Shown here: piece after piece, positions 57,140 through 64,000 of the stretch
How positions within the stretch are numbered: position 1 is the first letter of the stretch
Layout: each line of letters begins with the position of its first letter
Origin: Streptomyces sp. NBC_01439
GTDB lineage: Bacteria > Actinomycetota > Actinomycetes > Streptomycetales > Streptomycetaceae
NCBI RefSeq assembly: GCF_036227605.1
Contig: NZ_CP109487.1
Span: 3,050,001 to 3,114,000, forward strand
Length of the DNA: 64,000 nt
Reading direction: 5' to 3'
Notes under the pieces: generated by a model
The model's database searches: none
The model's input: only the letters and a program-made list of their open reading frames with translations
What the model was told of the DNA's origin: nothing
Program-made: the position numbers and the translations under genes

Positions 57140-58486
57140 ATGACCGCTGTTCCGCAGGAGCGCAAGATCGTCACCGCGATCCCCGGCCCCAAGTCGCAGG
57201 AGCTGCAGGCCCGCCGCCTCCAGACCGTGGCCGGTGGCGTGGGCTCCGTGCTGCCCGTCTTCACGGCCCGCGCGGGCGGCGGCATCATCGAGGACGTCGA
57301 CGGCAACCGCCTGATCGACTTCGGTTCCGGCATCGCCGTGACCTCGGTCGGCGCCTCCGCCGAGGCCGTGGTGCGCCGCGCCTCCGCGCAGCTCGCCGAC
57401 TTCACCCACACCTGTTTCATGGTCACCCCGTACGAGGGCTACGTCGAGGTCTGCGAGGCCCTCGCCGAGCTGACCCCGGGCACCCACGCCAAGAAGTCGG
57501 CCCTGTTCAACTCCGGTGCCGAGGCCGTCGAGAACGCCGTCAAGATCGCCCGTTCGTACACCAAGCGCCAGGCCGTCGTCGTCTTCGACCACGGCTACCA
57601 CGGCCGTACGAACCTCACCATGGCGCTGACCGCGAAGAACATGCCGTACAAGCAGGGCTTCGGTCCGTTCGCCCCCGAGGTCTACCGCGTCCCGGTCGCC
57701 TACGGCTACCGCTGGCCCACCGGTGCCGAGAACTGCGGCCCCGAGGCCGCCGCCCAGGCGATCGACCAGATCACCAAGCAGATCGGCGCCGAGAACGTCG
57801 CCGCGATCATCATCGAGCCGGTCCTCGGCGAGGGCGGCTTCATCGAGCCGGCGAAGGGCTTCCTGCCCGCGATCGTGAAGTTCGCCAACGACAACGGCAT
57901 CGTCTTCGTCGCCGACGAGATCCAGTCCGGCTTCTGCCGCACCGGCCAGTGGTTCGCGTGCGAGGACGAGGGCATCGTCCCGGACCTGATCACCACCGCC
58001 AAGGGCATCGCGGGCGGTCTGCCGCTCGCCGCCGTGACCGGCCGCGCCGAGATCATGGACGCCGCGCACGCGGGTGGCCTGGGTGGCACCTACGGCGGTA
58101 ACCCGGTGGCCTGCGCCGGTGCGCTCGGCTCCATCGAGACCATGAAGGAGCTCGACCTCAACGCCGCGGCGAAGAAGATCGAGTCCGTCATGAAGGCCCG
58201 CCTGACGGCCATGCAGGAGAAGTACGACATCATCGGCGACATCCGCGGCCGCGGCGCCATGATCGCGATCGAGCTGGTCAAGGACCCGGTGTCCAAGACC
58301 CCGTTCCCGGAGGCGGCCGGCGCGCTCGCCAAGGCCTGCCACGCCGAGGGCCTGCTCGTCCTCACCTGCGGCACCTACGGCAACGTGCTCCGCTTCCTCC
58401 CGCCGATCGTCATCGGCGAGGACCTGCTGAACGAGGGCCTGGACCTCATCGAGGCCGCGTTCGCGGCCATCGGCACGGCCATCTGA
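57140..58486 (+). CDS. gabT: 4-aminobutyrate aminotransferase
   Basis: GabT transfers the amino group of GABA to 2-oxoglutarate, giving succinate semialdehyde. The 448-residue class III PLP enzyme has the lysine K288 in TTAKGIAGGLPL, the glycine-rich NSGAEAVENAVKIAR and FVADEIQSGFCRTG. ATG at 57140 lies just after AGGAGCC. It is divergent from the P-loop membrane gene. Other omega-aminotransferases (beta-alanine, putrescine) are possible, but similarity to GabT and context favour GABA. Confidence 0.94.
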   Translation: MTAVPQERKIVTAIPGPKSQELQARRLQTVAGGVGSVLPVFTARAGGGIIEDVDGNRLIDFGSGIAVTSVGASAEAVVRRASAQLADFTHTCFMVTPYEGYVEVCEALAELTPGTHAKKSALFNSGAEAVENAVKIARSYTKRQAVVVFDHGYHGRTNLTMALTAKNMPYKQGFGPFAPEVYRVPVAYGYRWPTGAENCGPEAAAQAIDQITKQIGAENVAAIIIEPVLGEGGFIEPAKGFLPAIVKFANDNGIVFVADEIQSGFCRTGQWFACEDEGIVPDLITTAKGIAGGLPLAAVTGRAEIMDAAHAGGLGGTYGGNPVACAGALGSIETMKELDLNAAAKKIESVMKARLTAMQEKYDIIGDIRGRGAMIAIELVKDPVSKTPFPEAAGALAKACHAEGLLVLTCGTYGNVLRFLPPIVIGEDLLNEGLDLIEAAFAAIGTAI

Positions 58487-58628
58487 TCGAACGGCTAGAA
58501 CGTTCGCACGCAGCGACCGGCCCCTACCGGTGGTAACGGGCGGACGCTGTGAAGAAGGTGTGGGGGGCCGATGGCGGGAGCGCGTTCCTGCTGTCGGTCC
58601 CCCTTCCACTGCCGTACGGTTTCTGCAG

Positions 58629-59447
58629 ATGAGTGAGACACCCCGCTCCAGGGATTCCGGGGGCGACACCAGTACGGGGCTTCCCCAGCACCGTTCTGGG
58701 CATGCGTTCGCGCACACTCCTCACCGATCGGACGGCCGTTCGCCCCAAACCCCCCGGGGCGCCCGGCAACCCGATCTGGGCGGCCGTCCCGGAACCATCC
58801 CCCCTGTTCCGGGACGGCCGGCCACTCCTCTCCTGATCGCCGCGCTCTGCGGTCTCTTCTTCTCCCTGGTCACCTGGCAGGTGCTGGTCTCCGGCCCGCT
58901 GCTGACCCCGGACCACGCGCTGAGCCGCACCCTGGTGCGCACGGTCCCGGATTCCGTCACCGAGCGCCTCTCCGACCTCGGCGACATCCCGGTCGCGGTG
59001 CCCGTCCTCATCCTGGCCATGGCCTACTCCGCACGGCGCGGGCGGGCGCTGGCCGCCGGGGCCGCGGGCCTGGCGATGGCCCTGGTGCCGGCCCTGGTCA
59101 TCCCGTTCAAGGCGTGGACCGCCCGGCCCGGCCCCCTGGAACCCTGGGCCGCCGGCTACTTCCCCTCGGGCCACACGGCCACCGCGGCCGTCGCCTACCT
59201 CGGCGCGGCCCTGCTCGTGCGCCCGTACGCCCGCCGGGCATGGCCGACGGCCGCCGCCCTGGTCCTCACGGGGGCGACGGCCGTCGGGCTGGTCCTGCGG
59301 GGGTGGCACTGGCCGCTGGACGTACTGGCCAGCCTGCTGCTCTGCACTCCCCTGCTGCTCGGCGTGGCGTGGGCCGTCCGGAGGGGCCGGACGGATCAGC
59401 CGGGCCGGACGGGGCAGCCGCCTCGGCCGGATCAGCCGCCGAAGTAG
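58629..59447 (+). CDS. PAP2 superfamily membrane phosphatase
   Basis: The 272-residue protein has a polar N-terminus (about 60 residues) and then about five membrane helices. The PAP2 motifs are modified: a short KAWTARPGP in place of KX6RP, a clear FPSGHTAT, and RGWHWPLD for the third motif. Such proteins dephosphorylate lipid phosphates or undecaprenyl diphosphate at the membrane. ATG at 58629 lacks a strong ribosome binding site, so the start may be further downstream. Its end overlaps the convergent chitinase gene by 16 bp. Confidence 0.88.
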   Translation: MSETPRSRDSGGDTSTGLPQHRSGHAFAHTPHRSDGRSPQTPRGARQPDLGGRPGTIPPVPGRPATPLLIAALCGLFFSLVTWQVLVSGPLLTPDHALSRTLVRTVPDSVTERLSDLGDIPVAVPVLILAMAYSARRGRALAAGAAGLAMALVPALVIPFKAWTARPGPLEPWAAGYFPSGHTATAAVAYLGAALLVRPYARRAWPTAAALVLTGATAVGLVLRGWHWPLDVLASLLLCTPLLLGVAWAVRRGRTDQPGRTGQPPRPDQPPK

Positions 59448-61237
59448 GCGTCGAAGTTCCGGCTGAACTCCCAGCCTCCGAAGCGGTCCCAGTTGATCGA
59501 CCAGGTCATCAGGCCGCGCAGCCCCGGCCAGGTGCCGTGGGTCCGGTAGGTCCCGCAGTCGGTCTTCTTCGTCAGGCAGTTCAGCGCCCCGGTCACTTCC
59601 GCGGGCGGGGTGTGCCCGTTGCCCGCGTTGGTCGTGGCCGGGAGGCCGATGGCGACCTGGTCCGGACGCAGGGCCGGGAAGACCCGGGCCGTGTTCCCGG
59701 CGACCGGGAAGCCGGTGAGCAGCATGTCGGTCATGGCGATGTGGAAGTCCGCGCCGCCCATGGAGTGGTACTGGTTGTCCAGGCCCATGATCGGTCCGGA
59801 GTTGTAGTCCTGGACGTGGAGCAGGGTGAGGTCGTCGCGCAGGGCGTGGATGACCGGGAGGTACGCGCCGGCGCGCGGGTCCTGGCCGCCCCAGGGGCCG
59901 GAGCCGTAGTACTGGTAGCCCAGCTGGACGAAGAAGGTCTCCGGGGCCATGGTCAGGACGAAGTCCGGGCCGTACTTGGCCTTCAAGGTCTTCACGGCCG
60001 AGATCAGGTTGACGACGACCGCGGTGGTGGGCGCCCGGAAGTCGGTGTCCCCGGTGGCCAGGGACAGGGAGTGGCCCTCGAAGTCGATGTCCAGGCCGTT
60101 GAGGCCGTACTCGTCGATGATCTTGCTGACGGAGGAGACGAAGGCGTCCCGGGCGGCCGTGCTCGCCAGCTGGACCTGACCGTTCTGGCCCCCGATGGAG
60201 ATCAGCACCTTCTTGCCGGCCGCCTGCTTGGCCTTGATCGCGGCCTTGAACTCCCCCGCGGATTCGACGTTCGGGCATTCCGCGACCGGGCAGAGCCGGA
60301 AGCGGATGTCGCCCGAGGTCACCGAGGTCGGTTCGCCGAACGCGAGGTTGATGACGTCCCAGGATTCGGGCACGTCGGCCATCCGGACGTATCCGGAGCC
60401 GTTGGCGAAGCTCGCGTGCAGGTATCCGACGAGCGCGCGGGCGGGGAGGCCGCCACCGCCGCCACCGCCACCGCCGGGCGTGGTCGCGGAGGCGGGCGCG
60501 CTCTGCGGGGACTCGCCCGCCGCGTTCACCGCGCTGACCCGGAAGGTGTACGTGGTGGCCGCGGCGAGGCCGGTCACGGCCGCCGGGGCGGAGGTGACGC
60601 TCAGGGGCGCCGCGCCGTCCCGGTGCACGGTGTACGAGGTGGCGCCCGGGACCGGCACCCAGGACAGGGCGACCGAGGTCGAGGAGGTGGCGGAGGCGGT
60701 CAGGCCGGTGGGGGCGGCCGGAGGTCGGGGCTGCCCGGGACCGCCGGGGTCCGGGCCGACCAGGGTGAGGTCGTCGGTGACATGGGCGGGCTGGCCGTAC
60801 CAGCCGTGGGTGTGGACCGTCACCGAGGTCGTGGCCGGGCCGGTGCGGAAGGTGGCGGTCAGCTGCTTCCAGGCCCCCGGGGACTGCGTCCAGGTCGACA
60901 CGTCGGTGGTGCCGGTGCCGGTCGCGCCGAGGTAGACGTACGCGCCCTGCACCCACGCGCCGAGCGTGTACGTGGAGTCGGGCTTGACGGTGACGGTCTG
61001 GGAGCAGCGGGCGTTGTCCTGGCCGGCCGGGGTGGCCCGTAAGGCGGAACTTCCGCCGTGGACGGGTGTGGTGACGACGGCTCCGCTGCCGCCCGGGCAG
61101 CTCCAGCCGTCGAGGCCCGCTTCGAAGCCTCCGTTGCGTACGAGGTCGGCGTCGGCCGCCGCGGCCGGCGGGCCCGCGGCGAGGAAGCCGGCCACCGCGA
61201 GGGCGGCGGCCGTGAGGACGGATATGGCTCTGCGCAC
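59432..61237 (-). CDS. Secreted GH18 chitinase with CBM and FnIII
   Basis: The 601-residue secreted chitinase has a signal peptide (about 1-27), a carbohydrate-binding jelly-roll domain (about 33-160), one FnIII domain (about 175-260), a polyglycine linker and a GH18 barrel (268-601). The catalytic motif reads NGLDIDFE (380-387): acid E387 and D383/D385 are kept, but the first Asp of DxxDxDxE is Asn380. It degrades chitin outside the cell. ATG at 61237 is preceded by CCGGAGGC. A DasR-like sequence lies upstream inside the neighbouring gene. Confidence 0.95.
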   Translation of the reverse strand: MRRAISVLTAAALAVAGFLAAGPPAAAADADLVRNGGFEAGLDGWSCPGGSGAVVTTPVHGGSSALRATPAGQDNARCSQTVTVKPDSTYTLGAWVQGAYVYLGATGTGTTDVSTWTQSPGAWKQLTATFRTGPATTSVTVHTHGWYGQPAHVTDDLTLVGPDPGGPGQPRPPAAPTGLTASATSSTSVALSWVPVPGATSYTVHRDGAAPLSVTSAPAAVTGLAAATTYTFRVSAVNAAGESPQSAPASATTPGGGGGGGGGLPARALVGYLHASFANGSGYVRMADVPESWDVINLAFGEPTSVTSGDIRFRLCPVAECPNVESAGEFKAAIKAKQAAGKKVLISIGGQNGQVQLASTAARDAFVSSVSKIIDEYGLNGLDIDFEGHSLSLATGDTDFRAPTTAVVVNLISAVKTLKAKYGPDFVLTMAPETFFVQLGYQYYGSGPWGGQDPRAGAYLPVIHALRDDLTLLHVQDYNSGPIMGLDNQYHSMGGADFHIAMTDMLLTGFPVAGNTARVFPALRPDQVAIGLPATTNAGNGHTPPAEVTGALNCLTKKTDCGTYRTHGTWPGLRGLMTWSINWDRFGGWEFSRNFDAYFGG

Positions 61238-61270
61238 AACTGCCTCCGGTACATGGGGGGATGGAGGGGG

Positions 61271-61771
61271 TCAGCGGCGCCCAAGATCGTCCAGACCAAT
61301 ACCCTTGTCAAGGCTTCCGGTCACCTCCGTCAGCACGCGCGCGGCCGCCTCGTGCATCGCCAGCTCCAGCACGGCCGGATCGGTGAGCGTCCCTTCGCCG
61401 TCCGGGAGCACCAGCCAGCGCACCCCGCCGGTCGCCCGGCCGGGATACGGGACCACGATCCAACTCCCTTGCCCGGCACTGCGCACGCCCGTGCCGAGCC
61501 ACCCCGACGCCGTGCCGGCCGGTACGAAGAAGCCCAGCCGGGAGTCGTCCGCATCGGCGAGCACCGGGCCGGGCCGGTCGAGCAACAGGCCGAGTACGTC
61601 AAGGGTGGGCCGCCCCAGCTCCCCGGGCAGGATCAGTACGTCCCAGCCGCGGCCGGCGGGCAGCAGGGCGACCCCGAGGGGGTTGCGCTCCCACTCCCAC
61701 CGACAGGCGTCCGGATCCGGCGCCACCGATACCAGCCATTCCACCGCCGCTTTGGCCCCCGGGATCGTCAT
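61271..61771 (-). CDS. Small conserved protein, unknown
   Basis: The 166-residue soluble protein starts MTIPGAKAAVEWLVSVAPDPDA and contains segments typical of a folded globular protein: GWDVLILPGELGRP, SWIVVPYPGR and VRWLVLPDGEGTLTDP. No signal peptide or membrane helix is visible. It lies 33 bp upstream of the chitinase gene in the same direction, so the chitinase promoter, if any, must overlap its end. I do not recognise the family. Confidence 0.7.
   Translation of the reverse strand: MTIPGAKAAVEWLVSVAPDPDACRWEWERNPLGVALLPAGRGWDVLILPGELGRPTLDVLGLLLDRPGPVLADADDSRLGFFVPAGTASGWLGTGVRSAGQGSWIVVPYPGRATGGVRWLVLPDGEGTLTDPAVLELAMHEAAARVLTEVTGSLDKGIGLDDLGRR
61287..61311 (-). promoter_or_regulatory. 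DasR-like site with TTGACA, upstream of chitinase gene
   Basis: On the minus strand, TTGACA (61306-61311) is followed by TGGTCTGGACGA (61287-61298), which matches 10 of 12 bases of the DasR core TGGTCTAGACCA. Chitin genes of Streptomyces are commonly DasR targets. Here the site overlaps the last codons of the upstream gene, and the -10 region (GATCTT) is weak. Confidence 0.45.
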
Positions 61772-61792
61772 CGCCCGGCCTCCGTTCCCTGT

Positions 61793-61811
61793 AGGTGAGG
61801 GGTTCTCACCT
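61793..61811 (-). terminator. Possible terminator after the FAD oxidoreductase
   Basis: AGGTGAG (61793-61799) pairs with CTCACCT (61805-61811) over a 5-base loop, about 112 bp past the oxidoreductase stop and just before the small unknown gene. Short stem, so tentative. Confidence 0.35.
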
Positions 61812-61922
61812 GGAGAGAGCGGGGCCGGGCGCAGGTATGACGCGGGTTCCGTTACCCCGTGGCAGTGAATCGGGTCACACGGTGACCGCCGGTCGGACGC
61901 CGGGGGTACGCGCTCAGGAGGC

Positions 61923-63341
61923 CTAGCTGTCGAAGCCGAGGCCGAAGCGGTCCAGCGTCTTGAGCCACAGGTTCCGGTGTCCGCCGCGGGCGTCCGCGCG
62001 GGCCAGCGACCACTTGGTCAGCGCGATCCCGGTCCAGGCGAAGGGCTCGGGCGGGAACGGCATCGGCTTGGACTTCACCATCTCCAACCGGGTGCGCTCG
62101 GTGGAGAGCCCGTCCAACAGGTCCAGCATCACGTCCGCCCCGAAGCGGGTGGCGCCCACGCCGAGGCCGGTGTAACCGGCGGCGTAGGCCACCTTCCCCG
62201 AGTGCGCCGTGCCGAAGAAGGCGGAGAAGCGCGAGCAGGTGTCGATCGCACCGCCCCAGGCGTGGCTGAACTTCAGCCCCTCCAGCTGCGGGAAGGCCGT
62301 GAAGAAGTGCTCCGCGAGCTTCAGGTAGGTCTCGGGGCGGTGGTCGTACTCGGAGTCGAGCTTGCCCCGGTAGGGGTAGATCGCGTCGTAGCCGCCCCAC
62401 AGGATCCGGTTGTCGCGGGTGATCCGGAAGTAGTGGAACTGGTTGGCGCTGTCGCCGAGCCCCTGGCGCCCCTTCCAGCCGATCGCGGCCAGCTGGGCCT
62501 CGTCGAGCGGCTCGCTCATCAGCGCGTAGTCGTAGACCGGGACGGTGAACGGGCGGACCCGGCGGACCAGCGAGGGGAAGATGTTGGTGCCGAGGGCGAC
62601 CCGGCGCGCGAGGATCGTGCCGTAGGGGGTCGTCACGGTCATCCCGGAACCGGCCGCGGCCAGCTTGAGGCCGCGGGTGTTCTCGTAGATCCGCACCCCG
62701 AGCTCCAGGCAGGCCCGCTTGAGGCCCCAGGCCAACTTCGCCGGGTTGAGCATCGCGACGCCGTTGCGGTCCCAGAGGCCCGCGAGGAAGGTCGGCGAGT
62801 CGACCTCGGCGCGCACCGCCTCGCCGTCCAGCCATTCCGAGCCGTCGGCCAGCCCCAGGCGCAGCGCCTCCTCGTGCAGTTCGCGCAGCTCCTCGACCTG
62901 GTGCGGTTCGGTGGCGACGTCGATCTCGCCGGTCCGTTCGAAGTCGCAGTCGATGCCGTAGCGGGCGACGGCCTCCTCGATGGCGTCGAGGTTGCGGGCG
63001 CCCAGCTCCTCCAGCTTGGCCAGCTCGCCGGGCCAGCGGGCCAGCCCGTTGCTGAGGCCGTGGGTGAGGGAGGCGGCGCAGAATCCGCCGTTGCGGCCGG
63101 AGGCGGCCCAGCCCGCCTCCTTGCTCTCGATCAGCACGACGTCCCGTTCGGGGTCGCGCTCCTTGGCGATCAGGGCGGTCCACAGTCCGCTGTAGCCGCC
63201 GCCGATGACCAGCAGGTCGCAGCGCTCGTCAGAGGTGAGCGCCGGCTCGGCGGCGGGCTTGCCGGGGTCGTCCAGCCAGTACGAGACCGGCTTCGCTTCG
63301 GAAAGTGATGCAGCAACACTACGCATGGCGACTGGGGCCAT
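61923..63341 (-). CDS. FAD-dependent amine oxidoreductase, PuuB-like
   Basis: The 472-residue DAO-family flavoprotein has the Rossmann motif LLVIGGGYSGLW (43-54), then GWAASGRNGGF and a C-terminal FAD-closing motif YAAGYTGLGVG. It resembles gamma-glutamylputrescine oxidase (PuuB) and related polyamine oxidases, and it sits just downstream of a PotC-type permease. ATG at 63341 is preceded by GGGAG 9 nt upstream; a TTG at 63350 lacks spacing. Substrate is inferred from context, and sarcosine or other amines remain possible. Confidence 0.88.
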   Translation of the reverse strand: MAPVAMRSVAASLSEAKPVSYWLDDPGKPAAEPALTSDERCDLLVIGGGYSGLWTALIAKERDPERDVVLIESKEAGWAASGRNGGFCAASLTHGLSNGLARWPGELAKLEELGARNLDAIEEAVARYGIDCDFERTGEIDVATEPHQVEELRELHEEALRLGLADGSEWLDGEAVRAEVDSPTFLAGLWDRNGVAMLNPAKLAWGLKRACLELGVRIYENTRGLKLAAAGSGMTVTTPYGTILARRVALGTNIFPSLVRRVRPFTVPVYDYALMSEPLDEAQLAAIGWKGRQGLGDSANQFHYFRITRDNRILWGGYDAIYPYRGKLDSEYDHRPETYLKLAEHFFTAFPQLEGLKFSHAWGGAIDTCSRFSAFFGTAHSGKVAYAAGYTGLGVGATRFGADVMLDLLDGLSTERTRLEMVKSKPMPFPPEPFAWTGIALTKWSLARADARGGHRNLWLKTLDRFGLGFDS

Positions 63342-63383
63342 GGCTTCCAACTCCCTACGGAACTGATGACGTGCTTTCCCGAA

Positions 63384-64000
63384 TTACTTCGGTTGCGCCT
63401 TCTTGCGGCGGTTGCCGACCATCTGGCCGGCGAGGACCACCAGCACCGCGATGACGAACATCGCCGTACCGATGACGTTGATCTGCACGGGCGTACCGCG
63501 TTGGGCCGATCCCCACACGAACATGGGGAAGGTGACGGTGTTGCCCGAGTTGAAGTTGGTGATGATGAAGTCGTCGAACGAGAGCGCGAAGGAGAGCAGC
63601 GCGCCCGCCGCGATACCGGGTGCCGCGATCGGCAGGGTGACCCGTACGAAGGTCTGCACCGGGCCGGCGTAGAGGTCGCGGGCGGCCTCCTCCAGCCGCG
63701 GGTCCATGGACAGGACGCGCGCCTTGACGGCGGCGACGACGAAGCTGAGGCAGAACATGATGTGCGCGATCAGGATCGTCCAGAAGCCCAGCTGGATGCC
63801 CATGTTGAGGAAGAGCGCGAGCAGCGAGGCCGCCATCACGATCTCGGGCATGGCCATGGGCAGGAAGATCAGCGAGTTGACCGCCCCGCGCGCCCGGAAG
63901 CGGTAGCGCACGAGCGCGAAGGCGATCGCGGTGCCCAGCGCGGTCGCGACCAGGGTGGACCAGAGGGCGATCTGGAGCGAGAGGGACAGGGAGCCGCACA
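63384..64000 (-). CDS. potC: ABC transporter permease PotC-like, partial
   Basis: This is the inner-membrane permease of a spermidine/putrescine-type ABC importer, with its N-terminus outside the right edge. The visible ~205 residues have several membrane helices and the EAA loop (EEAARDLYAGPVQTFVRVTLP) that contacts the ATPase. SFDDFIITNFNSGN matches PotC family members. The reading frame stays open to base 64000. It lies 42 bp upstream of the FAD oxidoreductase, consistent with one operon for polyamine uptake and breakdown. Confidence 0.9.
   Translation of the reverse strand, partial: CGSLSLSLQIALWSTLVATALGTAIAFALVRYRFRARGAVNSLIFLPMAMPEIVMAASLLALFLNMGIQLGFWTILIAHIMFCLSFVVAAVKARVLSMDPRLEEAARDLYAGPVQTFVRVTLPIAAPGIAAGALLSFALSFDDFIITNFNSGNTVTFPMFVWGSAQRGTPVQINVIGTAMFVIAVLVVLAGQMVGNRRKKAQPK

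Noticed and set aside
58524..60956. 810-codon frame on the minus strand over PAP2 and chitinase genes
   Set aside because: It crosses two well-supported genes; composition and lack of motifs mark it as a shadow.

Overview
The window is high-GC actinobacterial chromosome and almost certainly comes from a Streptomyces. Codon third positions are strongly G/C, GTG and TTG starts are frequent, and purine-rich ribosome binding sites are clear. Gene content and order (RNase J, dapA, thyX, dapB, pnp, rpsO, a type VII secretion locus containing bldB, ribF, truB-rbfA-infB-nusA-rimP, proS, ispG-rseP-dxr, gabT) match the conserved core of Streptomyces chromosomes. I see no prophage, transposon, CRISPR array, tRNA or rRNA gene.

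Layout. 1-3261: RNase J (3' end outside the window), dapA and thyX, all on the minus strand. 3473-4333: two small plus-strand membrane proteins. 4367-9803: a minus-strand run of a small membrane protein, dapB, an M16 peptidase, pnp and rpsO, with a strong terminator and an RNase III-like hairpin between rpsO and pnp. 9989-24651: a complete ESX/type VII secretion locus (eccD, eccC, bldB, the WXG100 pair esxA/esxB, mycP, eccB, eccE, a small conserved protein and an EspI-like ATPase). 24715-31368: ribF, a large protein joining a chymotrypsin-like domain to a STAND-type NTPase, then truB, rbfA and a DUF503 gene. 31529-36756: infB, ylxR, nusA and rimP. 36924-39893: a plus-strand group of a Tat/lipobox lipoprotein, a ferritin-like protein, an APH-fold probable pseudokinase and an SPFH protein. 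40070-43285: proS and two GNAT proteins. 43442-48672: ispG, rseP, dxr and an unrecognised protein. 48762-50696: a long acyl-CoA dehydrogenase. 50697-51186: a gene-free stretch with a 137-bp tandem duplication. 51187-64000: an aldehyde dehydrogenase, a PucR regulator, a membrane P-loop protein, gabT, a PAP2 protein, a GH18 chitinase, a small unknown protein, a FAD amine oxidase-like protein and a PotC-type permease cut by the window end.

How the parts fit. dapA and dapB supply lysine and diaminopimelate. RNase J and PNPase are RNA-decay enzymes. The nusA-infB-rbfA-truB block is the classic translation operon, here punctuated by internal hairpins. ispG and dxr are MEP-pathway genes flanking the site-2 protease rseP. 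The right end looks like polyamine/GABA catabolism: PotC-type uptake, FAD amine oxidation, GabT transamination, aldehyde oxidation and a PucR regulator.

The less ordinary items are the chymotrypsin-like/STAND protein with Ser-to-Cys and Lys-to-Arg changes, the APH-fold protein that has lost its catalytic residues, a chain of overlapping mini-ORFs in the infB leader, an inverted repeat just downstream of the predicted esxBA promoter, repeated TTTGTC motifs near the aldehyde dehydrogenase and gabT genes, and two intergenic repeat families.
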